A stretch of 64,000 bases of DNA from Eremophila alpestris peregrina (Eukaryota > Chordata > Aves > Passeriformes > Alaudidae): assembly GCA_009792885.1 (NCBI GenBank), contig WMCF01000009.1:499478-563477 (forward strand), given 5' to 3'. The notes under the pieces were generated by a model. That model did not search any database. It was given only the letters and a program-made list of their open reading frames with translations, and was not told the origin of the DNA. The number at the start of each line of letters is the position of its first letter. The first letter of the stretch is position 1. The position numbers and the translations under genes are program-made. This document shows positions 1 through 13,100 of this stretch, piece after piece.

Positions 1-2070
1 TGACTTGACAGAATGTACCATGTGATCCCTCAGCTGAACTAACTAAACAAAGCTTTCCACAAAAATTCTACAGCAGTTTTTAATAAGGATCAGAAAATTA
101 CTTTTTGAAGGTGCCAACCTTTTTCATTTCAGAGAACAAAAGCATCTATTATACTACTTAGATGGGATCTTAGAGATTAATATCTTTTTCATGTATACCT
201 AGTCAAGTGTCACCTTATACCTCTCAAAATGTATTATTATGATCTCAAAATACTGTTGAATTTGTCTGTTAACCATCTGTTAATTGTCCTTCTGACTGGC
301 CAACTAAGAGATTCAAATATCCAGTCTATATATTGAGTTGAATATGTCTATTCACTGTGCTACAGCTGCAGTGGCTAACTAGAAAATTTGCATTGAAGCT
401 TTTACCCATACTCTTGCTGAAATCCACTCCTAGAAGATTTTCTACTGAATATTTGAGATAAGATTTAAAGAAACAAAAGGATTATCAGAAAAGAATAAGG
501 CAAATAAAGCTTGAGGACAAATTATGAGTGGAGTCACTGAGGTTACAGAAATCAGAAAGACTTCGAGTCAACTTTTAGGATTTTTCACCCTTTCAAATTC
601 TGTTTACTTACAGATCTTTTACGTTTACTTTAAAGCATGTTTTGTTTGATTTTACCAAAGGAAATGGGGAAATTCTTGCCTTCAATAGATAGATAGATAG
701 ATAGATAGATACATACATACATACATACATACATACATGAAATTTTTTCATCAGTGCCCATTTAAGTTTGTAGACTCTTCTGGCTGTGACCCAAGAGGCA
801 GGTTTATCTCTGGGGAAGCCTGGAAAAACCCCTGCACTTACACCAAGACAGCTGTTTTCTCTATCACTCTGTGATTCCAGAAAAGAGATGTAGTTCAAGC
901 TTAGCTGTGAGGAGCTTTATTGCACAGATCAATGTCGCCAAAGAGCAAGAGAAGTCAAAAAAAAAATCTTTCTACTTCCTAGAGGAAGGTGGGAAATGCT
1001 CTGAAAGTTGGTTACGTGACCAAGTGAAGCATGAAAAGCAAACGGATGGCACTGGTGAGAGAGCCAAGCTACAAACCTTAGCAACACTGCTGAATTCTGG
1101 CTGACCCCTGCAGAGGGGAAAGTAATCGCCTTCTCTCAGACTGTAAGAACAAAGGTGCTCACAGAAAAGAAACCGCGGGAAGAAATGTAATGTCCCCTGC
1201 TCTGCAAAATAAGGAGAGTGAAATTCATCAAGTGGCACTACAGTTTTCTGCACAAAGAAAACAAGCCAGCTCCAAAGGTCTGTGGAGCAGCAGCCTGGCA
1301 CAAGGTGGATTGCTGGGCATTGCCTCACTGTCTGTACTCAGCTCCTGAGAGAACTGTGCACAGGGCTCTGTGCAGTCAGACGTGCTGGTTTATAGGGTAC
1401 ACTGGTAGTAGAACTCAACCAGCTCATAGTTCCACCCTAGATGTTTCCTTGAAAGCAACTCCATGATCACAGAGGTCTCCAGATGCCCATGCCAAGAGCA
1501 GGCACATATTTTATGAGGGTGTTTTTGCATTAGTCACATGGGAGAAATCAACTTTTTCTGGGATGAGTGGCTGTCTACAGAGATGCTCTACATCTTGGCA
1601 GACCACCATGGGCTGGTAGAGACATGAGCAGCTTGTAAGTGCCAAACTGAAGGAACCTCAGAGAGAAACTTGTCACACCCCAAGTGCTTTCCTTCCAGCT
1701 GACATAATGAGTGTTTTCCTCAGACATCCACAGATATTTTGCTTTCAGTGGGTTGAAAACACGTATTTATGAAAATATCTGTGTTTTGTTTGTGCTTAAT
1801 CAGATACAGTTAGGCAGTTTAGCAGCTGTGAAGTTGGGAAGGCAAACGCTAGTGACCTTTTCTCTTTTTTTCTGCAAAAAGCAAAGCCGAGGAGCAGTTT
1901 TAAATCCCGGTAAGAAATGTTTGTCGGGCAGTGAGCGTAACTTCAGAAAGCAGCTGTCCGTCTTCCCACTGCCATTGAGGAGGCGGTTGCTACTCTCACG
2001 GCCTGAAGTTTAACTAAGAGCTGCCCAAATAAAACTGCTGTAGGAGCACTGCTTCCTCCTGATCCCTTTG
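1..2070. other. Intergenic sequence without a recognised gene
   Basis: AT-rich single-copy-looking sequence. Short open frames on both strands (for example 972-1328 minus and 1218-1466 plus) show no family motif and no convincing splice structure. In vertebrates SP4 usually lies upstream of DNAH11 in the same orientation, so this could be the SP4-DNAH11 spacer, but no SP4 zinc-finger coding sequence is visible. The only distinct element is the microsatellite at 684-738. Confidence 0.6.
684..738. repeat. Compound tetranucleotide microsatellite (GATA then CATA)
   Basis: About seven tandem ATAG/GATA units switch directly to about seven CATA units with no spacer. The switch differs by one base per unit, so it probably arose when a variant unit expanded inside the original array. 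Likely length-polymorphic. Confidence 0.95.
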
Positions 2071-2079
2071 TATTTATGT

Positions 2080-2900
2080 CCCCGCAGCAGCGGGAGCGGG
2101 ATCCGTCGGGACCTGTCCCGCAGGTTGTTCTGGAGCCCCGAGTGGGAGCCGGACATTTGTGGTCTGGTTTTTGTCTGACTCCCACCGGACGCGCTGTCCG
2201 GGCATCCCCAGGGCGCGCTGGGGAGCAGGCACGGGCAGACAACAAACAGTTAATTTATGGCACTTATTGTACACATTTGCGGAGAGAGGTGCTGAGGCAG
2301 GGATTCGCATTTCGCACGCTCCCGGCGGTGAGGCGGATGATGCACCGGTGTCGCTCCACAGGGACCGGACGCTGTGAACGGCCGCGAATTCCCTCAAATC
2401 CCGCCGCGCTGCCGTGCCCTCCGCCCCCCGCCCTCCGCACGGGCCCCGCCGCCCGCCCCCGGGGCCGTCCCGGGCAGGGGCCGAGGAGCAGCGCCGTGCC
2501 CCCGCTGCGGCTGCGGGAAGGGTCCGGGAAAGGCCATCACACTGGACGCGGTGAGCGGGGGGACGGGACGGGGCGAGGAGGGGTGTGTGCGTGGGGGCAA
2601 TAAATGTCTGAGCCGGCGGCAGCGGAGCTGCGCCCCGTGCCCCCAGAGCGGCTCCCGAGGCGGCCCCGGCAGCGGCAGGTGAGTGGGGCCGGCCCCGAGC
2701 CCTCTGTCCCCGGCCGAGCCCCCTGTCCTCTCCGAGCCCCCTTTCACCAGCCAAACCCCCTTTTCCCGGCCGAGCCCCTGTCCCTGGTGCCGCGGTCCCG
2801 CGGGAGGCAGTGTCCGGGCAGCGCCGGCGGCCGCCGCTGGTGCCTCCTGCCGGCCCATGGGGGGCTTTTCGCAGGGAATTTCAAGAGGGTGTTCTTTCCC
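2080..2900. promoter_or_regulatory. CpG island, probable promoter
   Basis: An abrupt GC-rich, CpG-dense block in otherwise AT-rich surroundings, with many GC-box-like CCCGCCCC and GGGGCGG strings and several G-runs. It ends in a poly-G/C stretch near 2890-2930. Its place upstream of the first dynein fragments makes it the natural candidate for the ancestral DNAH11 promoter. A CpG island implies an unmethylated germline promoter, so it may still drive a transcript even though the coding gene is dead. Direction of transcription cannot be read from sequence alone. Confidence 0.75.
2604..2679 (+). other. Possible first exon ending in a strong splice donor
   Basis: Inside the CpG island an ATG opens a 25-codon frame (MSEPAAAELRPVPPERL and on) that runs straight into a consensus donor, CAG|GTGAGT, at 2680. 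This is the arrangement of a short first coding exon. The peptide is Ala/Pro/Arg-rich and I cannot match it to the start of DNAH11, whose first exon is expected to be longer. It may be a remnant exon 1, the first exon of a non-coding transcript, or chance in GC-rich DNA. Confidence 0.35.
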
Positions 2901-5900
2901 CCTCTCCCCGGGGGGGTGGGGAGTGGGAAAATGCAGCGGGGTTGTATTCCTTATTTTCAGTTCTGAAGGGTTTGTTATTTTGAAAACCTGAAGAGCGACC
3001 GGCAATCAAGTCACTGAGAATGTCGTCTCTCGATGGAATTTAGTGTCAGTCTGAAACAAAAAAAAATGTTGTTCGGTTGTTTTTTGAGGGAACAGGGGTT
3101 GGACAGAACATCAAGCTGATTTCACAGCCTTGGTTTGACCAGCAAAGCAGGTTCAAAAATTAATTCTTTGCATCACCGTGAGGCTCCACTTGTATCTTTT
3201 ATCCAGTAAGCTGTATGCATTTTAAGAATTAACTCTAGAAATCAAGAGGTATAAATACTGATGCTTTACAATGTCAGTATTCTTCCTGACCTCTCCTCCC
3301 TTGACTGTCTATGGTTTTGAAGATCTTCTGTGCCATTTACTTTGGCAAAGGTCATTGATTTCTCTGCTGTACTGGCTTTTTGACGTCAATGTTGAGAACT
3401 AGCAATGCAAGAACAGTGTAAAACTTGTTCACAGTTAAAATCTTTGTCGCAAATGAGTTATTTTCATGATTGTAGTGTCCAACATGAAAATCTGTGAACA
3501 CTTCAGCTGTGCAAAGCACAGCTACCTTTCTCCCTCCTGTCCTACCAATGGAGTCATGCTTGTGCTGTGGCAGGGATTCCTGCTGTTTCTTACCTTCTGT
3601 TGCTGACCAATGCCTTGAGTAGGCTCAGGGCATTCTCTGAGGGGATTATTTCTCTGCTAGGGAGCTGTCTCTGTCCCTCTTAGTCCTATACCACTTAATG
3701 GGCTACAACCTCATTTTAGGAGTCACTTATGCTTGTTGGTGTGATCCCAGATAGTGCTCAGTTTAGCCTGTACTCAGTAATGGCTGTTAACTCTTTCGGG
3801 TAGGCTAAAGGCATTTTGCTTCAATGAAAATTTCAGATCTGTATTTCTGGGCAAGCAGAGAAATTCACAGTAACTTGTAGAGCTGCCAAGCCATGAAATA
3901 CAGAGCCCTGGCAAAGAAGATTCTGAAGAGTTAGTTTATTTTTGGACATGAAGACACAATTTATAATGAAATTATGCTGTCAGAAATATTTTCTAGTTCC
4001 CACTAACTTAAAGAGTCAAGTATATACAGCTGAACAGAGTTAGGTCTGTGAGAGTCTTTTCTCATCTCCTAAATGCAGCTTATTGCTATCTGGAAGGAGG
4101 ACCCTGATTCTTTCTATATCTGTTACCGACCAATCAGGCTCTCTGGAAGATAAGACTATATGGATTTTTGGCAGAGCAGAGATCACTAAATGTAATTACG
4201 TATATTAAAATATGGCACTGATGAAAGGTATTACAGCATATCCAGGGATGGTTTTCAAAAGATAATGTGTATGATCATATTTCCAAGCTCAGAGGCTTGG
4301 AAAAGGTCAGGGAATATCCATAGGGAAGCTAGAAAAGCAAGTTTAGAAGGAAGAACAAGGAATATGTATGTTTGTGTAGTATAGGTGTTCTGGAAAACAT
4401 AGTTTGGATTTGAAACTTACCTATTTACATATCACATTTTCTTCACTCTGTCCAAACAAAACCTTCTGAGGGTTCTGGCTTCTGTTATGCATCAGTTGTT
4501 GGAGAGCTCTGATGGGCAGCTGAAGCCCTCCTTACCTTTTGTCTGTCCAAAGAGAAAGGGGGCAGTGGTGTTGTCAAACCAATAACCTGCATCTCACTTG
4601 ATTTGGGTGCCACATGAAGTGGTGCAGAAAGCTGTCTGTGCTATGGGGAACACCACAGAGTGCCTTGGAGTGGAGAACAACAGAAAGGACCTTCAGTTTG
4701 GGCAGCTGGCTCAAACACTGCTCCAGCACACAGTGGCCTTCATAGAAGAGGTTTTTAGATTTGAAAACTTTTGATAAAGCAGGAAATCAAAAAAAAATAA
4801 AAAGAGAATTATATTTTAACTGGCACCAGAGACAACTGATGCAAAATAGCTCTTATGGAAGTGCCTCTTTAAAAAAAAGTAGCTATCCCACTTCTAATAT
4901 AATCATCAGAAGTGACTTGTTGCTGGAGGCTTAGTTCTGTCTAGCATGTCACTCTTCCTTTCTTTTTGTTGCCTTTTGTATAATGGATGTGACTGCTGTC
5001 ATCTGGATTGTTTACTGCATGAAAGATACGTTGTTCCTTGTGCTCAAGTCTCCAGAGCCATCCCCAGTTCAGTGCAAGGTGATATAGTTCTTGTCCAGTG
5101 TACTTCATTGTGAAAGATGAGCCGTGAGTCACTTCTCTCGTGGGCAGTGGTGACTAACTGCCTCTCCTTTGGGAGCAACAACCTGGAGCTGCCACTCCAG
5201 CAGCTGGGCACACAAGGAATCATCACCTCAAATCTGCTCTCTGATGACTACATGATGTAAAAGCAGTTTATTAAGTTGCAAGATTAAAGACTTTTACAGC
5301 TCATAGAGGAGGAAAGCTCATAAGAAGGTAATAAGAGAAGGAATATTTAATTTTACATGAGTCTTCCTAAAATTGTGCTGCTTCTGAAATGTGAATCATA
5401 AGAGATTTGTACACAAGATTTCACAATGTGTCATGTAAGAGTTATTAAGATTAAACTATAGAAACAATTACTTGTATAAGATTTTCTTAAAGAAAAGCAC
5501 TTTCTTTTAGTGTACATGTCATAAAGCTCTTTAGAAATCTCTTGCTTTATTAGCAATATGTAGAAGACACTTAGAATTAGGAATAGGTACAAACCATTCA
5601 GGGCATTTTTTGTGTTGTAAATGTTTTTGGACTAGCATGAAGTATTTAGTTTTCAACTTTTCAACTGAGTCTGTATGAACACTTTGGAGAAAAAGGAGAG
5701 AGAGAGAGACTGCAAACCAGACCAGACTCCTACCTTTGCAATAACATTTCCCTTAAAATTGCTTTGGAAATTCTGCCTTATAGCAACAGTGGATTTACAT
5801 TTGGTACAAAAAGGCAACATCATGGATTAAAGGTTTTGTACCATTCTTTTCAGCTCTCGAGTCATGCCTCTGGTCCTGATCTTGACTACTTGGGTCTCTT

Positions 5901-8900
5901 TTCCAAAATTTTAAGAAGGTTTGGCTCATCAAAATAACTTGTTTTTAAATGTTAATACTCCAGTTCTGTGGAAAATTTTCTGATGTACAGGTGCAGGTCC
6001 AAATTTTGGCTGGAGGGAGAAGGATATATTGGTTCATGTCCATAGCGCAGACTTGGGGAAACCCAAATTTAAGACCAGGAAAGCCAAACAGGTTTCACAT
6101 AACAGTTTTTAATTATTACTCCTGCATTTTTATGGAAGACAATGAAGTTTCAAAGAGGGAATAAATGTGTGCCATTTATGCTGCAGTGTTGCAGATATTG
6201 TGTATAAATACCAATGGCAATGACAGGAAGATGAAAAGTATTCTTTTTGTCTGCTAGTACTTTGTTAGCAGCGTTCAGATTTCAGGCTGGTCATTATCTT
6301 TTCAGTTTGATCTTGAGAAGCAGTGGCTGTGAATAGGGGCAGGGATAGAACCACAACTCCCCCGCCGAGACGGAAATCTCTTCCCGATTGAAGCCCGTGA
6401 CAAAACTCCCATCAACATCAAAGCAGAAAGATTTCAAGCACAGCAACCTGAATGCATCTGAAATCCACTGTTGGGCAGCTTGGAAAGGTCAAGGTTTTTT
6501 TCAAAGATTAGTAGGAAAAAGAAAAAGACTGGGAGAAAATCATGACTAGCATAAAGAGAAGAGGAAGCTGACAACTAAGTTCACAGTTCATTGCTAAATC
6601 TGTTTTTATTAAGGAAGCTGATTTTTGTGAAAACTGATACAGGCACTTGGCTGGCTTAGGTGTTTCTGCTTTAGAATGGGATTATTTTTTTCCTTGGTTT
6701 GATGTTAGGGAAACAAATATATAAGATTTGGTTGCCACAAGTGGTATCTTTTATCAGCGCTATTGTGACTGTTTACATAATTAGCATGTTCTGCAAAGAG
6801 AAGACAGAATTTGCCAGATTACCTGCTAAAGTTTGTATCTTATATATCTTGTAACTTTCAATTTCCATGTGTTTGTGTTACTAAAAAACAAACCAAAACA
6901 AGAAAATATTTTTCATTATAAAGTTCTTAAAAATTTATATTAAAGTATTTTAAAACCTTTTCCAAAGGGGATACTGAAAGAGAAATGAAAGGTTTTGACA
7001 TGACTTTACTGCTCACTCAGCATATACATAAGGAGTTTAATTTATAACTGAGGTATTTAAATCTAGTAGTGACATCTCATAACATGGCTTTAGTGTTCAA
7101 AACCAGAAAAATAACCCCCCACAATTACTTTTTTGCTCCTTTTTTCCATACTGGAGCAAATCCAAACCCCATGAGATTTACGAAGCCTGTGGAGTGTAAG
7201 GAGTTTATTGTGTTAAGGAAGCATAAATTACTTCATAAAGCCACAAATGAACTCGTTAAATTAATGTCTGCCTTGTGAGTCTCTAGGGAGCGCACAAGCA
7301 GGGTAAGGTATGCCCTCCTCATGGATGAGATGGGAGCTGACCAGCGTGACAGATGTCAGGAGGTTTTTGGGTGGGGAGGATGGGCTGCTGGGAGAGCAGA
7401 CTTCTGCTGCCCTGGAGCAGCTGGTGGTGCTCATGACAGGCTAGGATGGAGCCTCAGTTTCAAGGTGCTGGAGAAACTGTTTGTTACTCTACCAGGCCTT
7501 AATAAATTAGATTCTGGGAGCAGGATGATGGTAAAAACAGATAAATAGAAGTGCTGTGGTTTTCATCCTGGCTTCTCCTGCTTTTTTTTTTTTTTTGCCC
7601 ATTTGCTTTGCAATTTTTATTCACTTATGTGTATGCTGAGGTTGCTCTTGTGCTGTTCGTGTCTTCACTGTCAAAACAAGCTGAACTGCACCACGAGTTT
7701 GTAACTACTTATGCAAAAGCAGACTTGCCTCACTGTTCTCCTTATTGCTTCCTTTTGTGTTATTTTTCAGTTTCTTGTTTGTAAGTCACTGGCACAGAAA
7801 GGAATCAGTGGGACTCATTATGGATTAGCAGCACATCTTAAGCTGCACAGGGCCCTAAAACTGGGTTCATAACAAGGGTTCATCTCCCTGAATTCTGTAA
7901 CTCAAAGATTACTTGTCAATATTGATATTTGGCACTAAAAGATGTTTTAAAGTATTTTTGGTACAATTAATGTATTTTAAACTGTAATTTTGTCATATTG
8001 AAATATGAATTTTCAGGAATTTATATTTTGGGTTTATTAATTTTAAAGATAAGACTTATGCAGTCTGTAGAGTCATGAGAATTTGGAATTAGTTGAAGCT
8101 AATTTTCAATAGATTGCACTTCTCTGCTGCCTTGAGCATTTAATGTAAAGTAAACTCATACCATAAAAATACTCTCATCTTATTGGTTTTGATGAGAGTA
8201 ACACTAGTATCAAAGGATGGCATCAAAAAGGAGAGTGTCACTAATTATTCAGGTGTGCTTCCCTTACCTGTAGAGACAGCAACAATATGAGCTGTGTTCC
8301 AGAGAGCTCAGCTTAAGCAAACCTGAGTCTTGATTTCAGTTTGGGACTGACTGTGTACAGAGATGATTGATAATCTTAGTTGGATAAATGAAGATTTATA
8401 ATCCTGTCAATAACAAATGATCTGAAGGCTCTGGCCAGGGTCAGCTCCTTGCTCTGTGTCACAGCAGTGAAGCAGGTGTGCCAGGCAGAATAGTGTAAGC
8501 ACTAACAGCTCAGCTAAAACTGAGGCAGAACTGATGAATTGGCTTAAGTGAGAGGAAAAACAAATGGAGTTTGGAACAGAATGTAAGCTTTAATGCTCCA
8601 TAAATATTTTCTTAAAATGCTTTGCTGTGTATTATTCATTTCTCTTTTTGTAAACACTGGCAAAGTGTAATAAAATATATTAAATAAGGTCTATTAAATA
8701 TTTTATGCTTATGTTAGCTCTCATGTTTATGCAAAAAAAAAAAACCCAAATTACCATGTAACATTAAGAAATTAAATAGTAAAATGCAGATTTTTCACTT
8801 CTGGAATAACTGCAAGGAACTATTCAAAGGATCTCCTGCTAATAATTTTTGAGAGGGTGTTTGGGCATGGCATTGATTAATAAATATAGCTGAAATGTCT

Positions 8901-9087
8901 TTAAAAACAGTGTTTTAGCTCTGTCTTCAGGGTTTTTTTCTTTTTTCATCTTATTCTCATCAGAATTAAATTCCAAGTTTCAGTGTTGTTCTTCCTTAAA
9001 GTACAAACAGGAATGGGGGGTGAAGAGCTCTGTACTATCATGAGGTAGTAGTTCCTTTGAAATTTAGGGGTGTTTTTGTATTTTGCA
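2901..9087. other. Intron-like or intergenic sequence, no confident exon
   Basis: AT-rich sequence with scattered short frames on both strands and no clear coding signal. The early DNAH11 tail exons (the region before the WSxQI helix) should lie here but I could not place them. One weak candidate is 8190-8285, where the frame reads GIKKES, then six unmatched residues, then VLPLPVE. This resembles the KGxTLLPLP segment of the tail, but too loosely to call. No transposon copy was recognised. Confidence 0.5.
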
Positions 9088-9284
9088 GACAAGATTCTAA
9101 ATCCAGGATGTTGCTACATGCAGTTGAATCAACTGTGGTCACAGCAGATTCATGACACTGTGAGTAGAGATTCTGCTGTTCTTCTTCTGCATGGTCTTCA
9201 CACAGGCCTCCAAACTGAGCTGAACTTCTGGAAAGCAAGAAAAGACAGCATTTCATTTAAAAACAAACAAATAAGAGACCTCAG
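9088..9284 (+). pseudogene. DNAH11: DNAH11 tail exon (DHC_N1 start)
   Basis: The exon lies between a TTTTGCAG acceptor and a CAG|GTATTA donor and has no stop in the dynein frame. It reads LWSQQIHDTVSRDSAVLLL, then HGLHTGLQTELNFWKAR. This is the family pattern WSxQI, RDS, LLxGL and ELxFW at the start of the N-terminal tail, where heavy chains dimerise and bind intermediate chains. The HGLH variant suits DNAH11. After FWKAR the sequence degrades, with SISFKNKQ in place of the usual NLxxIYxQL. Confidence 0.88.
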
Positions 9285-9986
9285 GTATTATTGCAAACAT
9301 CAAGGAGAACTTTCTTTTGGATTGCCCATCTCTGTGCACTTTGAAAAATGAGGCACCAAACTGATGTTATGTTGTTTTGATTTTGCTAATAGTGGTTTCC
9401 CAAAGTAATAAGGGTTTGCATAGATTACAGAAGAAAAACTGAATTAAACATAAGAGGAAGTTGATGCTAAGGAGTTAAATAGCTGTAAGGGATTCTGTTG
9501 TTCTTGTCCATCTTTTCTAAATTTCTTCCCATGGCATTTCTCACACTCTGGAGAAAATGAGTTTGAGTACAGAGTTTATATTCAGGAAATTATTACCAAA
9601 TTAGGTCATGAATCAGACAATATTGATTAATGATAATAATTATAGCTTGTTACAAGCAAAATAGCTCTTTTTAATTGAAAAACATAGGCAAGGTTACTTA
9701 CTTTCCAAATGCAAAATGCTGTTGGGAGCTGTGTTTAACCCTCTTCTTTTCCTGTGCTTGTTATTCACAGTGTTGGGATGCCATGATGCCAGGTGAGTGA
9801 GAATTGTGAAGAATCCAGTCCATTCCCCACTTTTTGACCTTTCCAAGGTCAGCATGTGTCAGTCTTTATTTGTTAGTAGGCTTGGGACATTTATTCATTA
9901 ATTCTCTGCTTGTACTTGTAAGTTCTATATTTTTGACAGGCAACCATGATCTTCAACTGTTTTCTTTCTCTTTTGAAAAATTATAG

Positions 9987-10100
9987 CTGTGGTGTTTTCT
10001 GGATAAAAAAAAAATTGTCAAGATCTTAAAAGCCAAATAAAGCAACTGTTATCCTGCTTTTCAGGACGTTTTCAAGGAAGTAGAAGATTGTAAGGATAGA
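9987..10100 (+). pseudogene. DNAH11: DNAH11 tail exon with premature stop
   Basis: The acceptor is ATTATAG and the donor AGA|GTAAGT is strong. The frame reads KIVKILKAK, stop, SNCYPAFQDVFKEVEDCK, equivalent to the VKIL...SSYFP...IF segment of the tail. The stop (TAA, 10038-10040) replaces a Gln of the family, a single C to T change. A poly-A run of nine just before the VKIL segment may hide a length change. Confidence 0.8.
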
Positions 10101-11731
10101 GTAAGTGAGATTTTTTTTGCATTCATGTCCATAAGTATAACAAAGTAATCATAATTTGCCTTAACATGAGAGTGTAAGTCATGGTGCTAAGTTATGTAAG
10201 AGATGCAGGAGCTTTTTATGTGTTGAGATGGCTCATTATTTGTTTGTTTGTTTGCTTGTTTTTTTATTTTAAAATTTATGTGGATACTTTTCCTGTCATA
10301 AAAATAGGTGAGAGAGATAGAAGTAGCAAAATCAATTAGTATGTTCAATTTTTTCAGTATTATTTTTGATACTTTAGAGGCAGTAAATCTGTAGATAGAT
10401 AAATTCTACTGCTAAAAAACTTAAGGCAGTTAGCAATAAAAAAATAATCAGCTAACACAATACTTTGTATATAAAATAAAACTTCATGAAATATAATGAA
10501 ATACCAGCTTCTTCTATAATGTTATTTAGTTTAGGAGACACTAGTTCTGCAAAAAGCTTACACTTAAAAATATTTTTGTACCTATTTTGCTCATGGTTAA
10601 AGATCACTGATAAAGGTTTGTAATAAAACCTGAAATAGTCATATGTTTACAAATCAATTTTTTTATTTTAATGTCTGTGTTAAAATTTTGGGTTGTTGAT
10701 GGAGGTCATAATTTTTAATCAGTGAATTGAAATACAGTGGAACAGTTTTTGTGTTGACGTATGACCACAAGAAAGGACTGAAACGTGTATTTCATCGTGT
10801 CTTTAATTAGCCAATAGTCCACAGTGACAGAAGGCAAAAATTTTAGGTCTCTTCTAAAGTTTTGAAGCCAGAGATATGTGGAACATCTGCCAGGTGATGA
10901 AAGAAAGCATTGCCACCTGTACAGGCTGGCATTGCTCTATGCCTCTCATTTTAATACATTTAAAATGAAGTGCAGGAAAAGAACAGGCCTGTGTTGAACA
11001 GAGATCAAAGCAAACTGCTTGTGTGAGTCTGAATTTTTCCCAGGTCCTTCTATGCCAGCAGGAGCCCAGAGCAGGTGTGTCATGTCTTCTGCTGAAGGGC
11101 AAAACAGCAGAAACTTCTGCAGTCTGTGAGAAGAAGTTGTTGGTTTGTTAAACTTCCAGCTTGAAGAAAATGTGGAGTCCTTTCCTCTTTGATGAAAAGC
11201 CCAAGCCATCGAACATAACACCAGAGGTTGGAACACAGCTCTTTTTCACAATGTCAGATTGCACTTGGTGCCAGATGGGTCAGAAGTATTTACTGATACA
11301 TAATTAGACCTCTGATGACCAGATCTGACCTGTCCAACAAACACCCTGTTTAAAATGGCTGCAGACTTCAGACTAATTTTCCTTTCATTCAAGGTAGAAA
11401 TTTCACATTTCCATGAGCTAGGCATCAGTGGTGATTCCTGCTTCTCCTTGGTTTGGTTGGCATAATTGAGAGGCACTACAGACATTCTAGACAAGTGTTG
11501 AGCAACCTTGGCTGCCAGAAGTGGAATGGAAACCATCATAGCCACTTGATGAGCCTTTGTGCAATTCCATGAGCCAGCTTTAGCTGTAACATGCCACTGA
11601 AACCTGCATGTCTTTCTATTTTAACTAAATAATTACCTGCATTCCTTATTGAGTCTTGGTTAGCTTGAAAATGATCCTCTCTTAAGCTGAAGTGCTTTTT
11701 CCCTTTTATATTTTTGCATCACTTGTAAAAG

Positions 11732-11886
11732 CCCAAGATATTGATCTTTATCTGATACCTCTGGAAAAATACATTCAGCTCTTTCAGAAGATGAAATTCC
11801 CAAATATCTTTAATTTAATCCCACCTTTATTTTACACCATCTGCCTGATATGGAGCCACTCTGAGTTCTACAGCATGCTTGCATGA
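11732..11886 (+). pseudogene. DNAH11: DNAH11 tail exon (AQDIDLYL...CLIWSHS)
   Basis: The frame reads AQDIDLYLIPLEKYI, then LIPPLFYTICLIWSHSEFYS, a close match to the DNAH11 segment AQDxDLYLxPL...PLFHTICLIWSHSKFY. The CLIWSHS wording separates DNAH11 from DNAH9 (CLIWAT) and DNAH17 (CFIWAT). The exon ends with TGA at 11884-11886 where the family has Arg, consistent with CGA to TGA. The donor GTTGTA is weak. The acceptor is AAAAG. Confidence 0.9.
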
Positions 11887-13005
11887 GTTGTAGTCACAAC
11901 CTACTTACTGCTCAGGCAGCTTCAAGTCAGGGTTGTAAACCACCTAAGTACCTAATAAATAAATGTTACTTGATACACAGGACGCTATTAAAAAGGACAA
12001 GGATTTAATCTGTCTTTTGGCTGCCTAATAAACACCAACATTACATTACAGATACTTTCAAAAGGTTTTAGATTATTAAATTTGAAGATGAGATAAATAA
12101 ATAGTTGTCAGAGTCATCAGCCATACAGGCACTGTGTACTTAAGAACAAAATATGCTTCCTGTCTAGTGAAACTAATATAGAAGCCATATAACCATTTCA
12201 GGATGCTGCTCCTTACTCTCCTTTGTTGGTATAAGTTTGCTGCCTTTCTTCTTATCACACTTCTTAGTAGGTATTTCTGTTTGTGAATTTCAGAGTGCTG
12301 GTAAGAGCTGCACAAGCCAAGAAAACATGGGCTTTGCAAAGAAGCTGTGAATGACCTGCCTGGAGGCATTTTTTGTGGTCAATAAGCTTTCCCCATGCTT
12401 CCACTAAAAACAAGTGTACTTCTGGGAGCGTGAGGGCTTTTAGAAGTTGGCAAGCAAAGACATTCTGTAGGGTTCACTGTTCTGGAGCATTTTGTTGATC
12501 AGGAAGTCAGGGAATTACACATTAAGTATGCATGTGTGCTAGGTTTGATTCTGGGGTTGCCCTCCTCTACAAGTTTTCTAAATGATAAAATCTCAGAGGA
12601 CTCATATTGCCATTTCTGTATTCGTTGGCACAATATATGCTACAGGAGAATTAGTACCCCAAAGCTATGGCAGTGTTATGTCAAACAGATGAATAAATTT
12701 CCAATATAACTTTTACTAAGAGGAAGAAACTCCCTTTATTGTGTTATTTTCTGAATGTTCACTGTACAGAAGATGATATGTAAGACTTAGTTGAGGATGC
12801 TCTGGGACCACCTCAAAAGTGAGCATTGCATTAGGAAGTAATTATAAAACTAGAATCATTAGAGAGAAAAATTTTAAAATATAATACATGTTGGGGTTTG
12901 TGTTTATATATAAATTGAAAAGTAACTTTATGACTGATGTCATGACTGCATTTTGAAAAGTAACTTTTAATTTTTTTTTCTATGGTTCATTTATTTACAT
13001 TCTAG
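11887..13005. other. Intron sequence, one ambiguous exon trace
   Basis: AT-rich intron. An LLQEFCN-type exon is expected here. At about 12637-12680 a frame reads MLQEN then stop, with LQE in the right place, but no splice sites support it. The minus-strand open frame at 12076-12369 has no recognisable family. Confidence 0.5.
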
Positions 13006-13100
13006 TCCAGATTGTATTTTTCACCAAAAATCTTTTCAAAGAAAACGCTGAAGAAGCGGAGCATATGAAAATAGCTAAAACTACCTTAAAAAGCTTTAAG
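13006..13100 (+). pseudogene. DNAH11: DNAH11 tail exon (EIEES...LKTFK equivalent)
   Basis: A T-rich tract and TTCTAG acceptor precede the exon. The frame reads FFTKNLFKENAEEAEHMKI, then AKTTLKSFK, matching the tail segment YLSPEDLLRGEIEES...NILKTFK at roughly one residue in three with correct spacing and exon end. The donor is AAG|GTTTAA, degraded from consensus. No stop is present, but the sequence is more diverged than in the motor exons. Confidence 0.75.

Noticed and set aside
2074..3005. Long overlapping frames on both strands in the CpG island
   Set aside because: GC-rich DNA has few stop codons. The predicted proteins are Pro/Arg/Gly-rich low-complexity with no homology that I recognise.
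9770..9793. TTATTCACAG ... CCAG|GTGAGT bracket defining a 22-base micro-exon
   Set aside because: The peptide does not match the tail segment expected between the exons at 9088 and 9987, which already join.
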